A stretch of 64,000 bases of DNA. Source: Oceanobacillus piezotolerans (GTDB taxonomy: Bacteria; Bacillota; Bacilli; Bacillales; Amphibacillaceae). The translations under genes were made by a program, and so were the position numbers. This document shows positions 9,410 to 19,813 of this stretch, piece after piece. The DNA is taken from contig NZ_RCHR01000001.1 of NCBI RefSeq assembly GCF_003665065.1, forward strand, positions 372,001-436,000, read 5' to 3'. The notes beneath the pieces were generated by a model that did not search any database, was not told the origin of the DNA, and saw only the letters and a program-made list of their open reading frames with translations. Positions within the stretch are counted from its first letter, which is position 1, and each line of letters starts with the position of its first letter.

Positions 9410-10288
9410 ATGAATATACAAGAAATGATTTTAACGCTTCAAAATTATTGGGCAGACCATCAATGTGTTCTCGTTCAGGCTTATGATGTTGAGAAAGGAG
9501 CAGGAACGATGTCGCCAATGACGTTACTCCGCAGTTTAGGACCCGAACCTTGGAATGTTGCATATGTAGAGCCTTCAAGAAGACCAGCAGATGGAAGATA
9601 TGGTGATAATCCGAATCGCCTATACCAGCATCATCAATTTCAAGTAATTATGAAGCCATCTCCAGACAATATTCAAGAATTATACTTGAATTCACTTAAG
9701 CAATTAGGCATCGATCCATTAGAGCATGATATTCGCTTTGTCGAGGATAACTGGGAAAATCCTACATTAGGCGCTGCGGGTTTAGGCTGGGAAGTATGGT
9801 TAGATGGAATGGAAATCACTCAATTTACCTACTTCCAGCAAATAGGTGGATTGGAGGCCAACCCTGTTACTGTTGAGTTAACTTATGGAATTGAACGTCT
9901 TGCATCTTATATACAAGATAAAGAGAATGTTTTTGATTTGGCTTGGAATGAATCATTCACTTATCGCGATATCTTTTATCAGCCAGAATTTGAGCATTCT
10001 AAGTATACATTTGAAGAATCAAACACAGACATGCTGTTTGAACTGTTTTCTATGTATGAACAAGAAGCGAAATCTACTATGGAGAAAGGGCTCGTTTTTC
10101 CTGCTTACGATTATGTATTAAAATGCTCTCACACATTCAATTTGCTGGACGCTAAAGGGGTTATCTCTGTGACCGAGCGTACGGGTTATATTACAAGAAT
10201 ACGTAATTTGGCACGGAAGATTGCCAAAGCTTATGTTGATGAGAGAGAAAGACTCGGTTTTCCGATGCTAAAGAAGGAGGACAAGTAA
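9410..10288 (+). CDS. glyQ: Glycyl-tRNA synthetase alpha subunit
   Basis: This is the alpha subunit of the tetrameric bacterial glycyl-tRNA synthetase and holds the class II aminoacylation core. It has 292 residues from ATG 9410, which follows the GGAGG at 9397-9401; the in-frame ATG at 9395 overlaps that site and is rejected. Conserved blocks include [14 protein letters not shown] (N-terminus), [19 protein letters not shown] and YFQQIGG. glyS follows with no intergenic bases. Expression should depend on glycine charging through the upstream T-box. Confidence 0.97.
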   Translation: MNIQEMILTLQNYWADHQCVLVQAYDVEKGAGTMSPMTLLRSLGPEPWNVAYVEPSRRPADGRYGDNPNRLYQHHQFQVIMKPSPDNIQELYLNSLKQLGIDPLEHDIRFVEDNWENPTLGAAGLGWEVWLDGMEITQFTYFQQIGGLEANPVTVELTYGIERLASYIQDKENVFDLAWNESFTYRDIFYQPEFEHSKYTFEESNTDMLFELFSMYEQEAKSTMEKGLVFPAYDYVLKCSHTFNLLDAKGVISVTERTGYITRIRNLARKIAKAYVDERERLGFPMLKKEDK

Positions 10289-12373
10289 ATGGCTAAAGAT
10301 ATTTTGTTCGAAATTGGCTTAGAAGAACTTCCTGCACGATTTGTAGATAGTGCAGAACAACAATTAAAGGAGAAAACAACATCCTGGTTAAATGAACTTC
10401 GTATAGACTTTCATTCTATCAACACTTATTCTACTCCGAGGCGGTTAGCTGTATTGATTCAAGGAGTAAGTGAGGAGCAAACAACGATCGAAGAGGAAGC
10501 AAAAGGACCTGCTATGAAGATAGCACAAGACGAGCAAGGGAACTGGACCAAAGCTGCGATTGGTTTTACCAAAGGTCAAGGAGCTTCGGTTGATGATATT
10601 TATGTGAAAGAGATAAAAGGAACAAGCTACATTTATGTAAAAAAACACGTTGAAGGGAAACCAACAGAAGAATTATTACCGGGCTTTAAACATATTATTG
10701 AATCTATACAATTTGGTAAGAACATGCGTTGGTCTACAGAAACATTAAGGTACGCACGACCGATTCGTTGGCTTGTTGCGCTTTACGGCTCCAAAGTAAT
10801 TCCATTTGAATTAGCATCGGTTAGAACAAACAATAAAACATATGGACATCGATTCTTAAGTGGAGAACTTACTATTAATGATCCATTAACATATGAATCC
10901 TTGCTAAAAGAGAATTACGTCATGGTTAATCCAAAGGAAAGAGAAACAGAAATATTAAAAGGAATTCATCAAATAGAGGAAAAAGAGAATATTTCAATTC
11001 CTGTTGACGAAGATTTATTGAATGAAGTTCGTAATTTAGTGGAGTACCCTACAGTATTTGTCGGTTCATTTGAGGAGAAATATTTGCAATTACCTGCAGA
11101 AGTTCTTATTACCTCTATGAAGGAACATCAACGTTACTTCCCTGTTAAAACAAAACAAGGTGAATTACTTCCAAAGTTTGTTGGTGTCCGAAATGGGGAT
11201 GAAAATGGAATTGAAACGGTTGTCAAAGGAAACGAAAAAGTACTTCGTGCAAGACTTTCTGATGCCGAATTTTTCTATGAAGAAGATCAAAAACACAGCA
11301 TTGATTTTTATTTAGAAAAATTGCAGAAAGTTGTATTTCAGGAAAAATTAGGTACGTATTCGGATAAAGTGGAAAGAATTGTCGAGATTACAAAAGAAAT
11401 ATCGTCGCTACTGCAGCTTGACAAAGCTATAGAACATCGAGCAATCCGTGCTGCTGAGATCTCGAAATTTGACTTGATGACAAATATGGTAAATGAATTT
11501 ACTGAGCTGCAAGGTGTAATGGGAGAAAAGTATGCACTCATAAAAGGTGAAGAGCAAGAGGTTGCACAAGCCGTTCGGGAACATTATTTACCTAAGCAGT
11601 CCCATGGTGAAATGCCAAATCATGTTATCGCTTCAGTGGTCAGTGTTGCGGATAAACTGGATACGATTGTTGGCTGTATTGCTATAGGTCTTATGCCAAC
11701 AGGTTCTCAAGATCCATATGCCCTGCGCAGACAAGCAACAGGTATTTTGCGAATTGCAGGAAAAAATGAATGGAATATTTCAGTAGAACAATTACTTGAC
11801 GTGGCACTTGTCGTTTATCGTAACAGTAAGTTAGCAATAGAAAATCCCGAGCAAGTTATAGAGAAGTTAAAAGAATTTTTCCAATTAAGAGCAGCATTCT
11901 TATTAAAGGAAGAAAACATCGAACAAGATGTTATTCAAGCTGTACTAGAGAAAGAGATTGGAATCTTTGATTATACACAGAAAAAAGCAAATTTATTATC
12001 GAAGAAACGTTCTGACGAGACATTTAAGCCTGTTGAAGAGGCCTTTGTACGTATATTAAAATTGGCCAATAAAGCAGAAACTGCTGAAGTCATAAAAAAT
12101 GTATTGGAAACTGAATCAGAAAAAGATTTATATAAAACATATCAGGAAATTGTAGATGCTTATCAACATGCTGCAATAAATAAAGATGCTGAGCTTGCTC
12201 TGGATACCTTAAGTCAGCTAGCTGACCCTATTCACCTCTTCTTTGAACATAATATGGTGATGACCGATGACGAAAAAGTAAGAAATAATCGACTAGGCTT
12301 AGTTAAACAAATTGCAATGTTAATTGAGTCGTTTGCTGATTTATCCCTTGTCGAGTGGAAGCAGCATCATTAA
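10289..12373 (+). CDS. glyS: Glycyl-tRNA synthetase beta subunit
   Basis: This is the 694-residue beta subunit, which recognises tRNA-Gly and is needed for activity with GlyQ. The N-terminus AKDILFEIGLEELPARFV is typical, and the HD-like and anticodon-binding domains fill the C-terminal half. Length is normal for the family. ATG 10289 starts directly after the glyQ stop, with AAGGAGG in the last glyQ codons. The two genes form an operon. No clear terminator was found between glyS and ccpN. Confidence 0.97.
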   Translation: MAKDILFEIGLEELPARFVDSAEQQLKEKTTSWLNELRIDFHSINTYSTPRRLAVLIQGVSEEQTTIEEEAKGPAMKIAQDEQGNWTKAAIGFTKGQGASVDDIYVKEIKGTSYIYVKKHVEGKPTEELLPGFKHIIESIQFGKNMRWSTETLRYARPIRWLVALYGSKVIPFELASVRTNNKTYGHRFLSGELTINDPLTYESLLKENYVMVNPKERETEILKGIHQIEEKENISIPVDEDLLNEVRNLVEYPTVFVGSFEEKYLQLPAEVLITSMKEHQRYFPVKTKQGELLPKFVGVRNGDENGIETVVKGNEKVLRARLSDAEFFYEEDQKHSIDFYLEKLQKVVFQEKLGTYSDKVERIVEITKEISSLLQLDKAIEHRAIRAAEISKFDLMTNMVNEFTELQGVMGEKYALIKGEEQEVAQAVREHYLPKQSHGEMPNHVIASVVSVADKLDTIVGCIAIGLMPTGSQDPYALRRQATGILRIAGKNEWNISVEQLLDVALVVYRNSKLAIENPEQVIEKLKEFFQLRAAFLLKEENIEQDVIQAVLEKEIGIFDYTQKKANLLSKKRSDETFKPVEEAFVRILKLANKAETAEVIKNVLETESEKDLYKTYQEIVDAYQHAAINKDAELALDTLSQLADPIHLFFEHNMVMTDDEKVRNNRLGLVKQIAMLIESFADLSLVEWKQHH

Positions 12374-12459
12374 AACAGAATAGCATAGTTTCCCTTTTCA
12401 CAATTAATCGTATATAATAATTATAAATAGTATGTCATATTTAGTAAGGCGGTGAAAAG

Positions 12460-13089
12460 GTGGAATTATCTAAAAGGCAAGAGAGAATCATAGAGATCGT
12501 TAAAGATAATGGCCCCATTACTGGTGAAAATATAGCTGAACAATTAAATTTAACAAGAGCTACTTTAAGACCTGATTTGGCAATCCTTACAATGTCAGGC
12601 TTTTTAGAGGCAAGACCAAGAGTAGGTTATTTCTATACAGGAAAGACTGGATTCGAATTAATCACAGAAAAAATTAAAAAATTCCATGTACAGGATTTTA
12701 TGCAGATACCAATTGTTGTAAAAGAAGAAGTATCTGTTTATGATGCGATATCTACGATGTTTTTAGAGGATATTGGAACGTTGTTTGTTGTAAATGAAGA
12801 TAGTTGTCTTACAGGAGTGTTATCCAGAAAAGATTTGTTACGTGCGAGTATAGGACAGCAAGATTTAAATTCAATTGCTGTACATATTATTATGACACGG
12901 ATGCCAAATATAACAGTATGCAGGAAAGAAGATTTAATATTAGACGTTGCCCAGAAGTTAATTAACAAACAAATTGATGGATTACCTGTTGTAAAAGATA
13001 CAAATGCAGGTTTAGCAGTTATTGGGAGAGTAACAAAAACCACGATTACAAAGGCGTTTGTAGAGCTTACAAAAGAAAATCATGTGTAA
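12460..13089 (+). CDS. ccpN: Transcriptional repressor CcpN (HTH plus two CBS domains)
   Basis: CcpN represses gluconeogenic genes (gapB and pckA in B. subtilis) during growth on sugars. The 209-residue protein has an N-terminal winged helix (about 1-60, with the recognition region LNLTRATLRPDLAIL) and two CBS domains (about 80-135 and 143-205), which bind nucleotides. GTG 12460 follows an AAGGCGGTG site. It is adjacent to yqfL, as in B. subtilis where yqzB (ccpN) and yqfL form an operon, and where YqfL affects CcpN-controlled metabolism. Confidence 0.94.
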   Translation: MELSKRQERIIEIVKDNGPITGENIAEQLNLTRATLRPDLAILTMSGFLEARPRVGYFYTGKTGFELITEKIKKFHVQDFMQIPIVVKEEVSVYDAISTMFLEDIGTLFVVNEDSCLTGVLSRKDLLRASIGQQDLNSIAVHIIMTRMPNITVCRKEDLILDVAQKLINKQIDGLPVVKDTNAGLAVIGRVTKTTITKAFVELTKENHV

Positions 13090-13119
13090 GCAAAATCATT
13101 CATGGGGGTGTAATGCCGT

Positions 13120-13920
13120 ATGGCAGAACAGTTTGTTTATGTGTTATCAGATTCAGTTGGAGAAACTGCTGAGCTAGTAGTTAAAGCAGGATTAAGTCAA
13201 TTTAATGGTATTGATTATAAAATATCGCGTATTCCATATATAGAAGATAGAAAGCCGATTGATGATGCTCTTCAGTTAGCAAAGGAAAATAATGGATTGA
13301 TTGGTTTTACCTTGGTAGATCCTGCGTTAAGAGAATACTTAAACGAAAAAGCCATTGAATTTGGTATAGAATGCATAGATATTATGGGACCAATGATTGC
13401 TTCAATGGAAAAAGTATTTATGAAATCACCTCGCTTAGAAGCTGGATTAGTCCATAAATTGGATGAAGATTATTTTAAAAGAGTAGAGGCAATTGAATTT
13501 GCGGTTAAGTATGATGATGGAAGAGACCCAAGAGGGATTGCTCGCGCAGATATTATTTTAGTTGGTGTGTCACGAACTTCTAAAACCCCGCTTTCTCAAT
13601 ATTTAGCTCTTAAACGATTAAAAGTAGCGAATGTACCTATTGTTCCAGAGGTGGATCCACCAGAGGAACTCTTTATGGTTGATCCGTCAAAATGCATTGG
13701 TTTAAGAATTAATCCTGAGAAATTGAACGAAATAAGAAAAGAACGGTTAAAAGCCTTAGGGTTAGGAGACCAAGCGACATACGCAAATTTAGACAGAATT
13801 CACCAAGAACTTGACTATTTTAACAAAGTAGTGGATAGAATAGGATGTAAAGTTATAGATGTTTCGAACAAAGCAGTAGAAGAAACAGCGAATGTCATCT
13901 TGCATACGATTCATAAATAG
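13120..13920 (+). CDS. yqfL: Pyruvate, phosphate dikinase regulatory protein (YqfL)
   Basis: Members of this family are bifunctional ADP-dependent kinase/Pi-dependent phosphorylases that inactivate and reactivate pyruvate phosphate dikinase or PEP synthase. The 266-residue protein has the signature GVSRTSKTP (about 148-156), the atypical P-loop of the family, and [14 protein letters not shown] just before it. Length is normal. ATG 13120 follows a GGGGGTG site. The gene lies 30 bp after ccpN, and a strong terminator follows. Whether the substrate here is PPDK or PEP synthase cannot be told from this window. Confidence 0.93.
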   Translation: MAEQFVYVLSDSVGETAELVVKAGLSQFNGIDYKISRIPYIEDRKPIDDALQLAKENNGLIGFTLVDPALREYLNEKAIEFGIECIDIMGPMIASMEKVFMKSPRLEAGLVHKLDEDYFKRVEAIEFAVKYDDGRDPRGIARADIILVGVSRTSKTPLSQYLALKRLKVANVPIVPEVDPPEELFMVDPSKCIGLRINPEKLNEIRKERLKALGLGDQATYANLDRIHQELDYFNKVVDRIGCKVIDVSNKAVEETANVILHTIHK

Positions 13921-14018
13921 GTTAGAAAAAGCCTATATGGCGTACTGAAGGTCAAATCTATAATGTAAATAAAAATTTATTTGCCTAGACCAATCTCATT
14001 ACATTGAAACAACCTTTA

Positions 14019-14065
14019 CAAAGAAGAAACATTCTACCCCCGAAGTAGAATGTTTCTTCTTTTAG
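14019..14065 (+). terminator. Long-stem terminator after yqfL
   Basis: A perfect 17-bp stem (14021-14037 with 14045-14061) closes a 7-nt CCCCGAA loop. A residues flank the left arm and T residues the right, so it could work in both directions. It lies in the 468-bp gap between yqfL and dnaG. The rest of that gap is AT-rich and shows no other feature I can support. Confidence 0.8.
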
Positions 14066-14388
14066 GACAATAGGAAAATCATTTTAATAGAAATTTTACA
14101 AACGTTGTATTATAATAATATTTTGTGTAAAGATATATATTATAAAAAGACTAGTTTTAGGGATTTTCAGAAAAGTGAAACATTCATGTTTAAGAAGGAT
14201 TCTTTTGTTTTATGTAGAATTATATCTATATAATTTACAATGCGAGAGTTTGCATTCGTTCTATTCCTATGGAACATGAATATAATATCTTTTGGGTAAC
14301 AAAAGTTTTTCTTTTTTAATGAAAAAAATGTCGAAACATGAAGGATTTTCTTAATGCATAACGAATATTAATTATATGGTGGTATTAT

Positions 14389-16203
14389 ATGGCTTATCAG
14401 ATACCAGAAGAAGTAATTGAAGAGGTACGTAAATCCAATGACATTGTTGATGTCATTGGAGAATATGTCCAATTAAAAAAACAAGGAAGGAACTATTTTG
14501 GGCTTTGCCCATTCCATGGCGAAAAAACACCATCCTTTTCAGTAACACAAGACAAACAGATTTTTCATTGCTTTGGGTGCAATAAAGGTGGAAATGTTGT
14601 TACATTCATGATGGAAATAGAAAGTTTTTCTTTTGTAGAAGCTATTCGCTTTTTAGCAAATAGAAGAGGTATACCATTACCTGAAATAGACATCAATGCT
14701 AATAACACTTCATCTAAACAAGAACTAGATATTTTAGCTGCTTATGAATGGCTTACAAAGCTCTACCATCACCTTATTAGATTCACTAAAGATGGCAAGG
14801 AAGGATATCAGTATCTAAGAGATAGAGGAATAAGTGATGAAGCAATTGACACTTTCCAACTTGGCTTTGCTCCAAATGTACGGGATTTTACTGTGCAATT
14901 TCTAAAAAAGAAAGGATTTAATGAAGCATTACTTGTCAATGCAGGTTTAGTTTCTTTGCAAAATGACAATAGTGTAATTGACCGTTTTCGTGGTCGTGTC
15001 ATTTTCCCTATTCGGAATCATATTGGAAAACCAATTGCATTTGGTGGCAGATCAATTGCTGGTGGTGAGCCGAAGTATTTGAATAGTGCTGAAAGTGAGC
15101 TGTTTCAAAAAGGAAAGTTACTTTATAACTTTGATTTAGCAAAGAAGCATATTCGTAAACAAAATGAAGTAGTATTATTCGAAGGCTATATGGATGTTAT
15201 CTCATCTTACCAAGCGGGTGTACTCAATGGTGTCGCTACATTAGGTACTTCCCTGACTGAATCCCAGGCAAAGTTACTGAAGAGGTATGTAGATACTGTA
15301 ATAGTATGTTACGATGGGGACCGCGCAGGTGTTGAAGCCACATACAAAGCAGCTAATATTTTGCGCAAAGCAGGTTGCCAAGTGAAAGTGGCCAATCTCG
15401 AAAATGGTCTTGATCCTGACACTTATATTCAAACATACGGTGGAGAAGCGTTTAAAAATGAGGTTATTAAGGCAAGTAATACGTACCTAAGCTTCTATAT
15501 GAGGTACATGAGGAAAGATTTTAATTTAAGTCTTGAATCGGATCGTCTTGCCTATCTTGATATTATCCTCAATGAGCTTGCAAAGCTTGAGAGTGTTGTG
15601 GAGAGGGAATACTACGTTAGAGAGATAAGTAAAGAACATAATCTCTCCGTGGAATCACTATCTTCCGAAATTGAATCAATCCGCGATAAACAGGGATATT
15701 CTAAGGATAAGAGTGAAGAGAAACGATATACTAATAGGGCAATCAGAAAGCCCACTAATAATAAATTATTACCCGCATATCATAATGCAGAAAGAAAGCT
15801 ATTATCTTATATGCTCCAAGATGTTTATATAGCGGAGAAGGTTCAACAAGAATTAGGTGCAGGTTTCAATGTAGATGCACATAAAATAATTGCCACATAT
15901 TTGTTTGCTTTCTATGAAGAAGGAAATAAATCAGATGTTAGTTTATTTGTTGAAAAGCTAGAAGAAGCTGATTTAAAACAATTAGTTACTGAAATGGCAA
16001 TGTCGGAAGTAACCGAGGAAATAAGTGATAAAGAAATTAACGATTATATACGAATTATTAAAGCACAACATCTTGACATTGCGAACATCCAATCACTCAA
16101 GCAAGAGCAAAAACTAGCCGAACAACAAAATGATCCAGTAAAGGCAGCACAAATAGCAATGCAAATTATAAATATAAAAAAACAGTTGAAGCAAACAAAT
16201 TAA
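14389..16203 (+). CDS. dnaG: DNA primase DnaG
   Basis: DnaG synthesises RNA primers at the replication fork. The 604-residue protein has the CHC2 zinc finger ([13 protein letters not shown] near 40 and HCFGC near 60), the TOPRIM catalytic core (EGYMDV near 265 and DGDRAG near 309) and a C-terminal helicase-binding domain. Length matches Bacillus primases. ATG 14389 follows a TATGGTGG sequence. sigA follows 4 bp downstream, the classic Firmicute dnaG-rpoD pair of the macromolecular synthesis operon. Confidence 0.98.
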   Translation: MAYQIPEEVIEEVRKSNDIVDVIGEYVQLKKQGRNYFGLCPFHGEKTPSFSVTQDKQIFHCFGCNKGGNVVTFMMEIESFSFVEAIRFLANRRGIPLPEIDINANNTSSKQELDILAAYEWLTKLYHHLIRFTKDGKEGYQYLRDRGISDEAIDTFQLGFAPNVRDFTVQFLKKKGFNEALLVNAGLVSLQNDNSVIDRFRGRVIFPIRNHIGKPIAFGGRSIAGGEPKYLNSAESELFQKGKLLYNFDLAKKHIRKQNEVVLFEGYMDVISSYQAGVLNGVATLGTSLTESQAKLLKRYVDTVIVCYDGDRAGVEATYKAANILRKAGCQVKVANLENGLDPDTYIQTYGGEAFKNEVIKASNTYLSFYMRYMRKDFNLSLESDRLAYLDIILNELAKLESVVEREYYVREISKEHNLSVESLSSEIESIRDKQGYSKDKSEEKRYTNRAIRKPTNNKLLPAYHNAERKLLSYMLQDVYIAEKVQQELGAGFNVDAHKIIATYLFAFYEEGNKSDVSLFVEKLEEADLKQLVTEMAMSEVTEEISDKEINDYIRIIKAQHLDIANIQSLKQEQKLAEQQNDPVKAAQIAMQIINIKKQLKQTN

Positions 16204-16225
16204 ATTCATGGAAGGAGGGGGACTC

Positions 16226-17341
16226 TTGGCTAATAACGAACAATCAAAGACAAAAGAAATAGATCAAACATTAGAGCAAGCTAAAGAACAATTACTGCAA
16301 ATTGGTAGAAAACGCGGTACTTTAGTTTATGAAGAAATTGCTGATCGATTATCAAACTTTGAAATGGATTCACACCAAATGGATGAATTTTATGAATATC
16401 TTGAAGAGCAAGGTGTGGAGGTAATTGGAGAGTCTGAAGATGACCCTAAAATGAAAGAGATTGAAAAGGATGAGGACGTAGATGTAAATGATCTAAGTGT
16501 CCCATTAGGAATAAAAATAAATGATCCTGTCCGCATGTATTTAAAGGAAATTGGGCGTGTGAATTTATTATCTGCAGCTGAGGAAATTGAGTTAGCAAGT
16601 CGAATTGAAGAAGGCGATGAAGAAGCAAAACGTCGTCTTGCAGAAGCAAACCTTAGACTTGTGGTAAGTATTGCTAAACGATATGTAGGTCGTGGAATGC
16701 TGTTCTTAGATCTTATCCAGGAAGGCAATATGGGCTTAATCAAAGCGGTAGAGAAATTTGATTACCGTAAAGGATTTAAGTTCAGTACTTATGCAACATG
16801 GTGGATTCGCCAAGCAATTACAAGAGCGATTGCGGACCAAGCTAGGACAATACGTATTCCAGTTCATATGGTAGAGACTATCAATAAGCTAATACGTGTG
16901 CAACGTTCCCTCTTACAGGATTTAGGTAGAGAACCTACACCAGAAGAAATTGGGGAAGAGATGGATCTGCCACCAGATAAAGTAAGGGAAATATTAAAAA
17001 TAGCTCAAGAACCCGTTTCATTGGAAACACCGATTGGTGAAGAGGATGATTCTCATCTTGGTGACTTTATTGAAGACCAAGAAGCAATATCACCATCTGA
17101 TCACGCAGCGTATGAACTTTTAAAAGAACAATTAGAAGATGTGTTAGATACTTTAACAGATCGGGAGGAAAATGTGCTGCGTTTGCGCTTTGGATTAGAT
17201 GACGGAAGAACAAGAACACTGGAAGAAGTTGGAAAAGTGTTCGGAGTTACTAGAGAGAGAATCCGTCAAATTGAAGCGAAGGCGCTACGTAAGCTAAGAC
17301 ATCCTAGTCGTAGTAAACGGCTTAAAGACTTCCTAGACTGA
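16226..17341 (+). CDS. sigA: RNA polymerase primary sigma factor SigA
   Basis: This is the housekeeping sigma factor. Conserved regions are visible in order: 1.1 at the N-terminus, 1.2 ([11 protein letters not shown]), 2 ([20 protein letters not shown] then [10 protein letters not shown]), 3, and 4.2 ([20 protein letters not shown]). An in-frame ATG exists at 16208, but the GGAGGGGG sequence lies between it and TTG 16226. TTG 16226 gives 371 residues, the length I recall for B. subtilis SigA. It is probably transcribed with dnaG. Confidence 0.98.
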   Translation: MANNEQSKTKEIDQTLEQAKEQLLQIGRKRGTLVYEEIADRLSNFEMDSHQMDEFYEYLEEQGVEVIGESEDDPKMKEIEKDEDVDVNDLSVPLGIKINDPVRMYLKEIGRVNLLSAAEEIELASRIEEGDEEAKRRLAEANLRLVVSIAKRYVGRGMLFLDLIQEGNMGLIKAVEKFDYRKGFKFSTYATWWIRQAITRAIADQARTIRIPVHMVETINKLIRVQRSLLQDLGREPTPEEIGEEMDLPPDKVREILKIAQEPVSLETPIGEEDDSHLGDFIEDQEAISPSDHAAYELLKEQLEDVLDTLTDREENVLRLRFGLDDGRTRTLEEVGKVFGVTRERIRQIEAKALRKLRHPSRSKRLKDFLD

Positions 17342-17426
17342 TGATGAGATAGTCATTGAGTGCTTTTATGTAATCAATGGCTATTCTCTATGTACTTTTA
17401 TGGTTGCTGTTAAATGAGGTGATTTG

Positions 17427-17957
17427 ATGTCAGATGACAGAATACGTACGATTATAAACGAGATTGAATTTTGGAAATCTCACAAACTGCTGCCGGAAAG
17501 ATACTGTGATTACTTATTGGCATTGTATACTAATGGTGAAGATAAGGGAGAGTTAGAAAAACCTCAACCAAAAAAATGGATTACCTTTATGCAAATCGGT
17601 TTAACTGTCCTTTTGTTACCGTTTTCTTTCCTTGTCATTTATTTTACGAGATTTCCATCCTTTTTGCAACTAGGCTTTTTAATTCTTTTTCTCTTTTACG
17701 CTGCCATTACATATATATACTTTAAGAATCGCGAAATTTCGTCCCATCATTTATCATTAATAATATTTTTATCTTTGTTATTATTAACGTCGGTTTATGC
17801 AGGGAACATATGGATTCCAGATACATACGTAATCTTTTCCATTATCATGTTAAACTTTGTTTTTTGGTTTTACATTAGCAGCAGAAAACATTTACTTTAC
17901 CTTAAAATTTCTAGTATTATCGGCATAGTTTTTTCCATTGTTATCATTATTTTATAA
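17427..17957 (+). CDS. Membrane protein of unknown function
   Basis: This 176-residue protein has a cytoplasmic-looking N-terminal segment of about 50 residues (IINEIEFWKSHKLLPERYC region) and then five or so hydrophobic segments that fill the rest. ATG 17427 lies close to a GAGGTGA site; TTG 17424 is the alternative. It sits between sigA and cccA, a spot that holds a similar hypothetical membrane protein in related bacilli as far as I recall. I recognise no motif for a reaction or transport role. Confidence 0.75.
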   Translation: MSDDRIRTIINEIEFWKSHKLLPERYCDYLLALYTNGEDKGELEKPQPKKWITFMQIGLTVLLLPFSFLVIYFTRFPSFLQLGFLILFLFYAAITYIYFKNREISSHHLSLIIFLSLLLLTSVYAGNIWIPDTYVIFSIIMLNFVFWFYISSRKHLLYLKISSIIGIVFSIVIIIL

Positions 17958-18061
17958 AATTTTACATCATTATCCTTTAATATTTTTGGGTTTTCGAGTA
18001 AACTAAATATAGTCTTCTATTTATAGAAAATATAAAGGGGATTACATAAGGAGGAACCAAA

Positions 18062-18436
18062 ATGAAAAACCCAATTATACCTTATGCAATTATTGCTGTA
18101 ATAGGGGTGCTAGCTGTAATAATTATATCGTATGTTGGTGCTGGGCAAAGAGAGGCTATTCAGAATGAAGAAGAGGGCGGAACAGGGACTGAACAAGCTG
18201 CAGAAGGTGAAGTAGCGACAGATCCTGAAGAGATTTTCGCAAGCAATTGTGCCGCATGTCATGGTGCTGACCTGTCTGGTGGAGCAGGACCTGATTTAAC
18301 ACAAGTTGGATCGAAATATTCTTCTGAAGAAATTGTAGACATTATTCAAAATGGTACTGGTACAATGCCTGCTCAATCACAGGTTGCAGCTGAAGAGGCG
18401 ACCGCTTTAGCTGATTGGTTAGCAGAGAAACAATAA
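18062..18436 (+). CDS. cccA: Membrane-anchored cytochrome c-550 (CccA)
   Basis: This 124-residue protein is a small c-type cytochrome of the respiratory chain. One N-terminal membrane anchor (about 5-26) is followed by an acidic linker and one heme-binding domain. The heme motif CAACH lies near residue 63, and the likely axial Met is in GTMPAQ near 101. ATG 18062 follows AAGGAGG. The layout matches Bacillus CccA, which lies after sigA. A clear terminator ends the gene. Confidence 0.95.
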   Translation: MKNPIIPYAIIAVIGVLAVIIISYVGAGQREAIQNEEEGGTGTEQAAEGEVATDPEEIFASNCAACHGADLSGGAGPDLTQVGSKYSSEEIVDIIQNGTGTMPAQSQVAAEEATALADWLAEKQ

Positions 18437-18451
18437 TAGAATAGTCTAATG

Positions 18452-18487
18452 TTAAGCTTTCTGCGTAAACAGAAAGCTTTTCTTTTT
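18452..18487 (+). terminator. Intrinsic terminator after cccA
   Basis: A 10-bp stem (AAGCTTTCTG with CAGAAAGCTT) and a 6-nt loop are followed by TTCTTTTT. Confidence 0.88.
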
Positions 18488-18570
18488 CATTCATTTGGAG
18501 ACAATAATATTAATGAAGAGTAACTTGTAGATAGACTTCTGATTAGTTTAATTCAGTATAGTGCATAAAA

Positions 18571-18950
18571 CCCGCTTCAGAAATACACTGCGCTTTCCAC
18601 GGGCGGCTGCTGAGCCTCCTCGAGACTGTCGTCTCTGCGGGGTCTCACCTAGGCCTGTCCTCCCGTAGGAGTCTCCGTGTATTTCCTCCGCTAATTTGTG
18701 CTTTAAACCTTCTCATTATTGAAAGAGAATGGACTGATAAACTTGAAGTGATTGTAGCGGAGGGCAGTCGACTCTTGTGGGAAAAGCAACAGCCGAAGAT
18801 CCCGCAGGAAGCGAGGGGTTCAAAGGCTAAGAACGCCCCATCCTGGGGCAACGCCTATCTGACCAACGTCCTGTTGGCCCGAGGCTGAGGCGTTGCCCGC
18901 GGAAAGCGTACTGTCCGTAGTGGAAATGACCAGCGCAAATTTCCAGTGTG
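18571..18950. repeat. Inverted-arm repeat element, copy 1
   Basis: This GC-richer block in an AT-rich gap has two diverged arms in inverted orientation. The left arm (18571-18695) reads ACACTGCGCTTTCC, then TGAGCCTCCTCGAGACTGTC, GGGGTCTCACCTAGGC and TCCGTGTATTTCCTCCGCTA. The right arm (18754-18950) holds the reverse-complement counterparts, such as GAGGCTGAGG and GCGGAAAGCG. A second element at 41339-41780 shares the left-arm sequence nearly base for base over long blocks. The right arm carries two small hairpins, listed separately. No protein-coding frame is convincing. It fills most of the 639-bp gap between cccA and trmK. Confidence 0.85.
18824..18877 (-). other. Paired AGGAC/AGGAT hairpins in repeat copy 1
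   Basis: Read on the minus strand, the first hairpin is CCAAC-AGGAC-GTTGG (18877-18863). The second is AGGC-GTT-GCCCC-AGGAT-GGGGC-GTTCTTA-GCCT (18856-18824), an inner stem nested in an outer stem. The same order, loops and linkers occur in the plus-strand cassette of copy 2 at 41431-41486, with different stem bases. The matching linkers with swapped stem pairs suggest selection on RNA structure. Confidence 0.75.
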
Positions 18951-19075
18951 TTTCGGTAATGTATTATACATTATTTTGAATTAAGTTAATTCGCACTTTC
19001 TACCAACCCAAATACGTAAGTTTAAACAAATAAACTAAGAACAATAATAAAATTAACATAAGTGAGGAACGTAAT

Positions 19076-19813
19076 ATGATTCAAAACATCCAATTGTCCA
19101 ATCGTTTATTAAAGGTTGCATCGTTTATTCCAAAAGGAGCATTTTTTGCTGATATAGGTTCAGACCATGCTTATCTACCATGTTATGTTTGTCAAAAGGA
19201 CAATACTGCAGAAGCAATTGCTGGCGAAGTGAATGAGGGACCTTATCAAAGTGCTTTACAAACAGTTCGTACCCATGATCTCATAAAAAAAGTGGATGTG
19301 AGACTTGGTGATGGCTTGCAAGTAATTAAAGATGCAGAAAAGGTGGAGCATGTTGTCATTGCAGGGATGGGAGGATCTTTAATTGAAACTATATTAGAAG
19401 AGGGCAAAAGTAAATTGATTCATACGAAGCAAATCATTGCCCAACCTAATATAGATGCAAGAAGTGTAAGAAGATGGCTGGATGACAATGGCTTTACCAT
19501 TACGAATGAAACGATTGTCGAGGAAAATGGACATGTATACGAGATCATGGCAGCTTCAGCCGGGCAACAGGATAAGACACCTTATCAAGAATCAATAAAA
19601 GAAAGGCAGCTTTTATTCGGACCGATATTATTAGAAAATAAAACAAATAGCTTTTATAATAAGTGGAAGCATGAACGTAGCAAGCTTGAAAGAGTCATTA
19701 TGCAAATGAGACAAGCAAAACAAAAGGATGAAATAAAAATTTCACTCTTTGAGAAAGAATTACAATGGATTGAGGAGGAATTGCAAGATGAAAGAACAAG
19801 TGAATCACATTGA
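19076..19813 (+). CDS. trmK: tRNA (adenine(22)-N(1))-methyltransferase TrmK
   Basis: TrmK methylates A22 of tRNAs using S-adenosylmethionine. The 245-residue protein has a Rossmann-like methyltransferase domain with the cofactor-binding motif FADIGSDHAYLP (about 23-34), a later VVIAGMGG (near 94) and a helical C-terminal tail. ATG 19076 follows a GTGAGGAAC site. The gene lies after sigA/cccA and overlaps the next gene by 26 bp, as in B. subtilis yqfN-yqfO, which suggests translational coupling. Confidence 0.95.
   Translation: MIQNIQLSNRLLKVASFIPKGAFFADIGSDHAYLPCYVCQKDNTAEAIAGEVNEGPYQSALQTVRTHDLIKKVDVRLGDGLQVIKDAEKVEHVVIAGMGGSLIETILEEGKSKLIHTKQIIAQPNIDARSVRRWLDDNGFTITNETIVEENGHVYEIMAASAGQQDKTPYQESIKERQLLFGPILLENKTNSFYNKWKHERSKLERVIMQMRQAKQKDEIKISLFEKELQWIEEELQDERTSESH

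Noticed and set aside
18645..18851. Open frame on the minus strand within repeat copy 1
   Set aside because: It lies across the repeat arms and the hairpin cassette; a frame here is expected in GC-rich repeat DNA. Copy 2 does not preserve it.
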